From Diorhabda sublineata (lineage: Eukaryota; Arthropoda; Insecta; Coleoptera; Chrysomelidae): a DNA stretch of 64,000 bases. The DNA lies in NCBI RefSeq assembly GCF_026230105.1, contig NC_079476.1:5725209-5789208 (forward strand), in the 5' to 3' direction. Below are positions 56,480-64,000 of the stretch, piece by piece; position 1 is the stretch's first letter, and every line of letters begins with the position of its first letter. The translations under genes were made by a program, and so were the position numbers. Under the pieces are notes generated by a model. The model saw nothing but the letters and a program-made list of their open reading frames with translations. It had not been told where the DNA came from and made no database searches.

Positions 56480-58199
56480 AAGAGCCCGTGAACCCCAGAC
56501 CTTCATTATTTTATAAAGGCTGAAAATTTGTCAGCGCATGCTCCTAACACAGGTAAGAACGATGGACCATTATGAGGTTTGGGTTACCCTGGCTTTGGCA
56601 GGTAAACGGTACTAAAGGTGTATAAAATACCGATCTAATTCATCAAATAGTAAAGTGTGATTTTTTGGTATTACCTTCAGAATATTATTAAAAATCACGT
56701 CATTAATTGCCAGACACCTTTATTGTTCATGAAATTATAATTCTACTTACCTTATAGTATAAAAGCTGAATTTTATGTATAATACTTGGGTAATAATTAG
56801 ATAATGTTTCATTATTAGCCAGACATTTTTGATAGTTCCAACCCCTTGCCAGACAAGTATGTAGGGTAGCTGTAGGAACGAGCGCGAGACAGTTTATATG
56901 GGTGGGTGCGAGTGAGATATCGAGGTAGGTCTGCTGCGATCCCTACTTGCGCAGTTGTTATTACTAGTGCGCATGTAGGGTTTAGTACTTAGTACATGTT
57001 TACATCATGATGTAAGCTGCAGCTAAAATAATCTTATATGCTATCTTCAAGTATTATTAATTTAATATTCATTAATAATTAACACCATAAAAAATTTAGA
57101 ATATATATAGACTATAAAGTATATCCAATATTATTAGTGTAACTTTAGTTTATTTCAGCCGTAAAAAACTAAGAAATTTTGATGCTAGTAGTCTGCACCG
57201 TGTAAATCCGAACTGTTACAACAGTTTCTGCGAGCCAACTATGTGTCGAGCATTTGGAATAATGCAAATCAGCAAATTCCAAACATTTATCAACCCGAGA
57301 ATAATGGTTGGGTTCTCGACAATAATCAGTACCATTTTAAATGGTTCGAAGGTGATCAGTTACCAAATTTCGTCAGAGAATCACTGAAAACTGTCTCAGG
57401 TATAAATACTACTTCAAAAGGTTATACATTATTTTTTAATACTTTCAATCCCATTAATTTTTTCACATTTTCACAGAAACTGACGAAGGAGAAGATGACC
57501 ATATCGAATGGAGTAACAGTGACGAAGAAAATGATGACATTGATAATAATGATGATAATGAATAAAATAATATTTTCTGTTATACAGTATAATAATAATA
57601 ATCAGTAATGTCATCAATCTATTTATAGATTGCAATGTCATTCATCTATTTTTAATCAAATTTTTGAGTATGTATTATTTTGTTTGGTTCTTTTATAAAC
57701 TGTTATTGATAAAATAAATGGCATCGAATGTCTTTTCTTGAGATGTTTTTGAGATTTACACAGATTATTAGTTATATAAATCTGTGTCAAAAAGTTTATT
57801 TGCATAAGTCATTATAATCATGCCATCTCATTCGCACCCACCCATATATACCGTCTCGCGCTCGCTCCTACAGCTACCCTACATGCTTGACTGGCAAGGT
57901 GTTGGAACTATCAAAAATGTCTAGCTAATGAGGAAACATTATCTAATTATTACCCAAGTATTATATATAAAATTCAGCTTTTATACTATAAGGTAAGTAG
58001 AATTATAATTTCATGAACAATAAGGGTGTCTGGCAAGGGGTTGCCACGATGTTAAGTGTCTGGCAATTACCGTTTACCTGCCAAACCCAGGGTAACCCAA
58101 ACTTCATAATGGTCCATCGTTCTTACCTGTGTTAGCAGCATGCGCTGACAAGTTTTCAGCCTTTATAAAATAACGAACGTCAGGGGTTCACGGACTCTT
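56480..58199 (+). mobile_element. Long-TIR DNA transposon with a two-exon remnant, inserted in Tc1
   Basis: Left arm 56480-56922 and right arm 57823-58199 are inverted copies. They start AAGAGCCCGTGAACCCC and, reverse-complemented, AAGAGTCCGTGAACCCC, and share GGTAAGAACGATGGACCATT, TGGCAGGTAAACGGTA, GGGTAATAATTAGATAATG and ATGGGTGGGTGCGA. The left arm has an extra block of roughly 80 bp around 56613-56695. The interior keeps only two 3' exons of a protein (57192-57565). It interrupts a Tc1 transposase and is therefore younger than that copy. No certain target duplication. Confidence 0.85.
57192..57565 (+). CDS. Two-exon 3' remnant of a transposon-borne protein of unknown function
   Basis: The frame from 57192 reads SAPCKSELLQQFLRANYVSS, IWNNANQQIPNIYQPENNGW, FKWFEGDQLPNFVRESLKTV to 57399. 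Then 57400-57476 fits an intron (GTATAAAT...TTTTCACAG, 77 nt). Joining restores an acidic tail (TDEGEDDHIEWSNSDEEND and further D/N/E) ending at TAA 57563-57565, followed at once by AATAAAATAA. In-frame TAG codons precede 57192, so an upstream acceptor (GATGCTAGTAG) or loss of the earlier exons is needed. The LRAN.....IW..A....P....GW.......WF.G..LP pattern resembles the C-terminus of multicopy animal proteins found in mobile DNA, but I cannot name the family. It probably is not expressed as a complete protein. Confidence 0.55.
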
Positions 58200-58204
58200 G
58201 CTCT

Positions 58205-58540
58205 ACAATATTTTAATCACGGATGAATCAAGATTTTGTCTGTATTCATCAGATAGGCGTGTACCAGTATTTAGGCGACGTGGTGAACGGCACGATCAGG
58301 TTAGTACCAGTGAATGATGGAAGACTAAATACTGACAGGTACATAACCAATATCCTAGAACCCCATGTAGTGTCCTAATGCACGATAATGCTCGTCCACA
58401 CGCTGCTAGAGTGGTTCGGCAGTACTTAGAAGAGGTCGAGATACCCACCCTGAATTGGCCTGCACGTAGCTCGAACCTTAACCCAATAGAGCATGTCTGG
58501 GACCATCTAGGACCATCTGTAGATTAAACTGATATAAAAT
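58205..58540 (+). pseudogene. Tc1-like transposase, catalytic half
   Basis: In alternating frames: ITDESRFCLYSSDRRVPVFR (first aspartate in TDES), RRGERHDQ, RLNTDRYITNILEPHVV, MHDNARPHAARVVRQYLEEV (second aspartate) and LNWPARSSNLNPIEHVWDHL (glutamate in NPIEH). Counting HDNA to NPIEH gives 34 residues between the last two acidic residues, i.e. DD34E as in Tc1. It is the continuation of 56030-56476 across the inserted 56480-58199 element. There is a deletion of the GGGSVMVWGGI-type block. Confidence 0.85.
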
Positions 58541-58789
58541 AAATGTTGCAAAAGGCGTATCTATTGGTGTTTTAATTCGTAAAAAGAATAAAATTCGAAA
58601 AACAGGCAACATATTTAAAATATTTAAAAAATAATGAGTGATGCGATAATTTTTGTGGGGTGTTTATTAAGAAGCAAAAGCATGTGCATAATATGGAATT
58701 TTGAGTAAAGGAATAAAAGTATATTATTTAGTATTATAAGCGAGCGCAGGTAAGATTTATGAACATAGGTAGTTAGATTGGATTACATT

Positions 58790-59470
58790 ATGCAATGCAA
58801 GTGTTTTCGAAATTGAAAACAAGTTTTGTGAAACTGGACATGTGAAAAATATTGAAAAGCCAGGTAGAAATACTCAATTCGATTCAATTCAATTTACTGA
58901 TGAGAACAGTTAGATGTACTCCCAGAGATTGAGGAGAATCCGCATAAGACAACTCGAGAACATGCCGCCGACAATGATGTAAGTAAAACATCTATTTTGA
59001 GAGTTTTGCATTAAGACAAATACCACCCTTACAGAGTTCAGTTGGTTCAGGAGTTTTCCATTTAAACGGAACGTTTAACAAACAGAACTGTAGATATTGG
59101 AGCAGAGAAAATCCTCATTGGATATGTGAGGCTCACCCTCAATGTTCTAAAAGAGTGAACGTTTGGGCTGGCAACATCAACAATAAAATTATTGGCCCTT
59201 ATTTTTAGAAGGCACAGCTATTAGTGAGGTAAATTTAGATTTTTTGATTAACTCCTTAGTGCCTACATTACGAGTACGAAAACTTTTTCCTGTTGTTAAT
59301 CATCCAAATTGGAAGGTGGCGTGGAACGATCGAATGGCTGGCTAGGTCCCCCGATTTGACTCCTCTTACTACTTATGGAGTTATTTTGAATCTAATGTAT
59401 ATTTTATTAGATCAGACAATATTGCTGATTTTAAATCTAGGATAACGGAAGAAAACAATAAAATAACCCA
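58790..59470 (+). pseudogene. Tc3/mariner-like transposase, second copy
   Basis: Same family as 3155-4104, alignable at DNA level: both have GTTCAGTTGGTTCAGGAGTT, AACAGAACTGTAGATATTGG, GTGAACGTTTGGGC and GGCTAGGTCCCCCGATTTGA. Blocks: KLKTSFVKLDM-like, QFTDENS, NRQNCRYWSRENPHWICEAH, KRVNVWAGNINNKIIGPYF and ARSPDLTPL. This copy keeps the W(S)RENPHW block and residues lost in the first copy but has larger deletions elsewhere (between VQELS and HLNG, and before the SPD block). It is inactive. No inverted ends were found around it. Confidence 0.8.
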
Positions 59471-59519
59471 TTTATTCCATACACATTGTATAAGGTATGG
59501 CGTAAAGTCGTGAATCTAC

Positions 59520-60510
59520 ATCGCTAACACTTTGACCTATTCATCTATTGTGTACCACGGACTGTTAGTGGTGAGACAGCTTCGACTTTGTAAAGTGAAC
59601 TACTTTTCTGAGAGCTTACCTCTTCTGGCTTTAAAAAGCTTGAATGTAAGAAGCGTAGTCTTGGTTAATAGATTGAATCGCACTTACAAAGGAGGTGTTC
59701 GGCATACCAGTAACTAACTAAGCTCGTGTTTATTCAATAAAAGGACCTTCTTAGACCTGTTGGTAAAATAGGAAATCAGATTGTTCTAGACCTGATTTTT
59801 CATCATGTTCCCACTTCTTTATGACCATGACTTGATGGCTTTTTAGGAAAGTTGTCGTCGTATGAAAGGAATTGTCCAGTTTTGTTTGTTGTTTGTACTC
59901 TGGTGTGATGAGGTACTCACATAAGAGTAACTTTATTGTTTGCTCCCATTGAATTCAAAGATTTGATGACGTTCCGTGTTTGCTTTGACTCAATTTTATA
60001 AGAGTCAAGTGTTTGCAGGGCTGCTTTCTGCTCATTGGGATAGCGAGCTTGGTTTCTGGGTCATATATTCCTGTCTCTACATTTCTTTTTTCGAGCCATC
60101 AGTGTAAAATACTAATAAAGCTTGTGGGAACGCAATCCATTGCTGTCGATTTATTATTAAACTTCATAATTTTTGGTAAAGCATAATCTGGAAGACATGG
60201 TATCCTTCACCATATCTATGGGCAGCTCACATTCCTTTAGAATCCTAGATGGATTCATATTCTTTTCCTTATATGCTGTCATTGCCCACATTATTGCTTA
60301 ACTTTCTTCGAAGGTGTTTACAGGGAGCTGCATCTGTTATCACAAATCAGGCCGCCCATTGCATCTTATCTAGTGCTATTTCCTCAATTTTGGATTTTGC
60401 TTTTGGTGACCATATGAAAGCTGCATCGCTTATGATAGGTCATACAATGGATTTGTATATCCAGTTCATAATTTTTAGGCTTTAATCTCCATGTTCCTGC
60501 GACCATTCTG
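59520..60510 (-). pseudogene. LINE pol fragment: RT thumb and RNase H
   Basis: Minus strand from 60480: MNWIYKSIV, PIISDAAFIWSPKAKSKIEE, LDKMQWAA-FVITDAAPC (the region after the RT domain, where W.Y.SI..PI..Y....W is typical). Then, after decayed sequence, LVFYTDGSKK at about 60105-60080 (RNase H first aspartate in TDGS), and SLNSMGANNKVTLM-VPHHTR at about 59955-59900 (the V.L.WVPGH block, decayed). Many frameshifts. Clade likely I/Jockey-like. A CTAACCTG sequence of TTAGG type sits just upstream at 60593. Confidence 0.68.
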
Positions 60511-61139
60511 CAGCACTATAATAGATAGTTACAAGATTGGGAGATGGATGAAAGTTGAAGATGCCTATTAATAGGTTCTGTTCCCAGGTAACCTAACCTG
60601 ATCAGGTAGGATTGTTATTCTTTTCGACTTAATAACATTTTTTCTAAAATTTCAGTCGATAGAAAGGAAAAAAGACTGTCCATATATTAGTTGGAAATAT
60701 GAGGTTTGGGGCATAAGTCATGGTAACTATTTTTTGTCTGTGTGTGAGCGGATTAGAAATGTATATCTTTCATGTGTAAGATTTGCAGGAATAGAGGGTA
60801 TGGATATAAGAGATCATTCTGAGATAGCTTATAGTAGCGCTACTAGGGCTGTAAAATTAGTCAGGGAGTGAGCGTCCTGTGAGATGAAAGCAGCTTTCGA
60901 GCTATCGAGAAGATAGAGAAATGCGGTGATAGGAAATTTTTCCCAAAGATGTCCACTAATTCATCGTGATATTATATTGGATTTCCCTGTGAAGAACGAC
61001 TATTTTTATGTGCTCAACATTATTCCACCTCGTACGATTTACCACCTGATTTTCTTCTGCGCAGATATGTGAATTATATGTCAACGCCCATTTTAATTTT
61101 TAAACTTTTTAGAGTACGTTACTATGAAACCCTTAATCG
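60511..61139. other. Gene-free stretch
   Basis: No recognised domain or repeat apart from the short AACCTAACCTG block at about 60590. Confidence 0.5.
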
Positions 61140-61335
61140 ATTTCTAAGCCAACTCTTAACGAATACTTGATAGCAGTATACTGCACCATTAAGAAATTTA
61201 AGGAATCAAATTAGTTGTGTAAACACTATAGCCAATTGAACTTTATGGTCAATTTTACAAATTAATAAAGAAGAGTTGATACTTTTTAGGAGCCTCTCTA
61301 CATGTCGTAAGTTCCTAATGACTCACCCTGTATTT
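61140..61335. repeat. Solo terminus of the 20906-25322 transposon family
   Basis: Aligns with the right TIR of that element: shared TTGATAGCAGTATACTGCA / TTGATAGTAGTGTACTGCA, TAGCCAATT, GGTCAATTT and the end GACTCACCCTGTA. It ends where a TIR should end (CACCCTGTA at about 61333), but the rest of the transposon is missing on the inner side. Confidence 0.8.
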
Positions 61336-62395
61336 GTTTGTGCTCTGTTCATATATCAAAAAGAAAAAAAAATGCCATGAGTTATGAACCAACCCTCACA
61401 CAATTTCCATTACTACTAAATCTTTGTCGTACACTATTACAAAACGGTTTTTACTTAAAAAATAACCCTTACATAAATAAAATGAAGATACAGGATGTAT
61501 ATTCTCCAAAGACGGATAATTTTGTTGTTCCAGATCTTCTTCTCTAAAATTACACGGACTCGGCTATCTTTATTAACGCCCATTTGTATAATTCCAGAAT
61601 TCTCTCGATAAAAATGCTCGTCCTTAGTTAAAAATAAAAGTTAACCCCTAAAAATGATCCGTACAACGTATTATCTTGATTTTCTTTTGAAATATTCTCT
61701 CATTATTTTTTCATTTTTCATGTCATCGTTACCCTTTTCGTCCCCATATACCATCGCAGTAAAATTGGGTAAATGGAGCGTCATTATCATCACCTGAAAT
61801 GTTTTAAATTCCTCCAGTTTTTCAAAGTGCTTCATATGCGAATAGAAAACCATCAGCGTCGTTCAATATTTTTTCATAAATTAAGGGAAATGTGGGTGAG
61901 GTTTATAAATTAAATTTGATGTCATTGTTGTAAATTTGATACAAATTTTACTGAGCACATCATCGAATGTTATTATTAAGAATTTTCATAAACGTGATGG
62001 TGAATTTTTCCTCTTACACAGATTTAACAAAACGTTATTAATCGAAATAAAACTTTTCTCAATTAATCCTCCATTTTAGTCCATTTGATTACGAAAGTAT
62101 ATATTTTTTTTACAAAATAGTTGTCATAATGCGCATTACCTATTAAACACTAAATTGGAAATAGCTTTGTCTCCCACAAATTCTTCAAAATTTCTAAAGC
62201 TCAAGCTAAAGTCGCTGGCAAAAGAGCTGAAGACAAAATTTCATTTTTAATAGAAAGTTAATGGTATAAGCTTCATAATGATATAGAATTTTGTTTCTTG
62301 TTCTCACAGTCCAATAAAATGTTGTAATCGGTAACCATCCTGTTCTAATAATGCTAATTGGGGGTAAGTAATACTTATAAAACGTTATCATCATC
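61336..62395. other. Gene-free stretch
   Basis: No recognised domain. The small frames at 61338-61547 (plus) and 61671-61853 (minus) lack known motifs. Confidence 0.5.
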
Positions 62396-62399
62396 ACCC

Positions 62400-63290
62400 A
62401 CTACTATCAGTTAGCCATCAAACATCAGTAATATAACAAGAATTGTACCTGAAAATGGACACAAGTGATAAAGCTTCTCAAGAGGTAACCCTCGTACGAC
62501 AAAGCCAGAGTCAGATAGCTGTTTCCAGAGTTTACCATCGGCATCAAGAGACTAGTGACTTTCATCAAAGATGAGGTTTCGGAAGAAATATGTGAGCATC
62601 CGACAGAGATTACCAATAGATTCATTGTCAGCACGTCTCTTAGCACATCCCTCATTGATGTTCAAGACAAACAAAAGCCTACAGAAACGTGAGTGGTTGG
62701 ACAGTCGGAAGAAGACTCAAGGTAGCTAACCTTTATCCAAAGATGCCAGCTACTGGCCTTAAATTTAGCCCAACCCAGACCAAAGAGCCATATATAACAT
62801 GTTAATTGGACTGACGAACATGGGACCCTTCTCACAGTGAGCCTGTATGGTAGCGATAAGAGAGGACGAGTTTATAGAAAACGTGTAAAAAGAATCACGC
62901 AGTGTTGCATAAAAGAAAACTTGACTTTTGGAGGAGGTTCCTAGATGGTCTGGGCAAGCATTTAATTGAAGAAAAAGCTGAGTTTGTTTTTATTGATACT
63001 GTGGCAGAGCAGGAGAATTAACGGCTAATCCATACATAGACAAAATTATAGGCAATTAAGTCGTTCTTTACATATCGAAGAAATCACCACTACGGATTAG
63101 CCAGCTCGCATTGAAATACTATCGAGTATTAAGGGATGATCTTAAGAGAAAAGTTCCGGCTAGAAATCCTGTACAAACCACGAAATCGGACCTCAAAACG
63201 GAGTTTACTAAAGAAACTTATTGGATCCATGAAAAAGTGATTGGAAGGTGTTATTAGGTTCAGAGGAGGAACACTAAATATTGATATATT
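62400..63290 (+). pseudogene. Tc1-like transposase, second copy of the 42.6-kb family
   Basis: Matches the 42551-43240 relic at DNA level (CCACTACTATCAGTTAGCCA, TGTTTCCAGAGTT, GCAGTGTTGCATAAAAGAAA). Readable blocks: QIAVSRVYHRHQET, TVGRRLKVANL, NWTDEHG-like near 62810, GRVYRKRVK, CIKENLTFGGGS-MVWASI and, at the end, SLLKKLIGSMKK-LEGVIR then FRGGTLNI, the usual Tc1 C-terminus, which the first copy lacks. Stops and frameshifts throughout. No flanking inverted arms like those at 41-45 kb were seen here. Confidence 0.78.
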
Positions 63291-64000
63291 GATAGGTTAG
63301 TTATTATTTTGACACTTGTATTCACTCTACTGTTAATTATAACCCTTTTTCTTTGTTTAAGATTCCTTTTCGTTTCATTTTTTTTTTCTCACCGAAAAAA
63401 ACAAATCAACAACATAGACCATTCATTACGAAGCTGAGGCTAATGGCTAAAAACAGGAAAAAAAAATGGAAGTAATAGATTTTTTGCTAGCGAGTTTTGA
63501 CCGCACGTGTGCGACTTAAGTCGATTTTTTTGCTCACAAGTGTACCTCATAAACTTATTAGAAATTTTTTTTATGATCATCAATCTCTACCACCAGAGAA
63601 TTCGTTCCAAAATATATTATTTAGAGCTATTTATGAAATTCAATTTTTGTGCCGTCTATGCACATATCCGAGAGATACTGAAAAATCGATAGTAAAATTA
63701 TTTGATATCCAACAACAAATTTATGAAGCGTGAAATGCCTTTCTTGCCAAATGATTTTCTGATGTTCAACTCAATTATTTGGCAAATGTAGAACATCGCT
63801 TCGGGACAATTTGTCATGATTTAATACCTTCCACTAAGCGTGAATGAATAAAAGATAATTGGAAAACAATATTCCATCAATTGATACATTTGGAACGTTT
63901 CCATCCTCTTAACCTAAAGGTATTTGGTAATTCTAAATACATATATAGAGCACAAGTACAAAATAAAAGCAGTTTGCTGTAGCTACTCTTCTTGCTTGTC
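63291..64000. other. Unassigned end of the window
   Basis: Two overlapping frames at 63497-63733 and 63507-63692 have no recognised domain; the DNA continues past the edge of the window. Possibly part of an unknown repeat. Confidence 0.4.

Larger units (their letters stand above)
55840..58658 (+). mobile_element. Tc1-like element with intact short TIRs, split by another transposon
   Basis: CCACAAAAATTATCGCATCA (plus one CT) at 55840-55861 recurs as its exact reverse complement at 58637-58658. Between them are the two halves of a Tc1-like transposase (56030-56476 and 58205-58540) and, separating them, the 1.72-kb element 56480-58199. Without the insertion the Tc1 element would be about 1.1 kb. 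Flanking TA target duplications are not clear (ATATACAG on the left, GGGTGTTTA on the right). Confidence 0.85.

Noticed and set aside
1..64000. CRISPR arrays, bacterial operons, phage or endogenous virus genes
   Set aside because: No regular spaced repeats, ribosome-binding-site-led gene strings or recognisable viral proteins; all repeats are explained by transposons or simple sequence.

Overview
The window looks like a piece of an arthropod, probably insect, nuclear genome. It is strongly AT-rich, has long gene-poor stretches, spliceosomal-type coding fragments, and only eukaryotic transposon families. An interstitial (TTAGG)n block, the usual arthropod telomere motif, argues for a non-dipteran insect. 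I found no convincing host gene, rRNA, tRNA or CRISPR array. Nearly everything recognisable is a decayed transposable element (TE).

Region by region. 0-10 kb: a hAT pseudogene, a Tc3/mariner-like element with inverted ends, a tandem array with a period of about 187 bp, a long-TIR IS630-like element (6427-7852), and a second reversed copy of it (8386-9775) split by a MITE with an 8-bp target duplication. 10-20 kb: a DDE transposase relic, a MITE (13491-14331), an LTR-like repeat, a long-TIR mariner-like element with four TGACGTCA palindromes (16401-17616), and two minus-strand LINE 3' ends. 20-29 kb: a 4.4-kb long-TIR transposon (20906-25322) invaded by an RTE-like LINE, then a minus-strand orphan protein family bounded by inverted repeats (26283-28557). 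30-40 kb: a mosaic of mariner and LINE fragments either side of a 4-kb stretch with no gene. 40-48 kb: a 3.9-kb inverted-repeat structure with 1.4-kb arms around a Tc1-like relic, then Penelope-like and Jockey-like relics and a mariner deletion derivative. 49-64 kb: Tc1-like and DDE relics, (TTAGG)n, LINE ends, a Tc1 element (55840-58658) interrupted by a long-TIR element that keeps two spliced exons (56480-58199), a second Tc3/mariner-like copy and a second copy of the Tc1 family seen at 42.6 kb.

There is no operon-like cooperation. The organising principle is nesting: element inside element, several of which can be ordered in time from the breaks. The most interesting items are the orphan family at 26-28 kb, whose flanking inverted repeats suggest it is an undescribed DNA transposon; the two-exon remnant at 57.2 kb inside 0.4-kb TIRs; and the large inverted structure at 41-45 kb flanked by direct repeats. 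Family names come from recognising motifs in conceptual translations, not from database searches.
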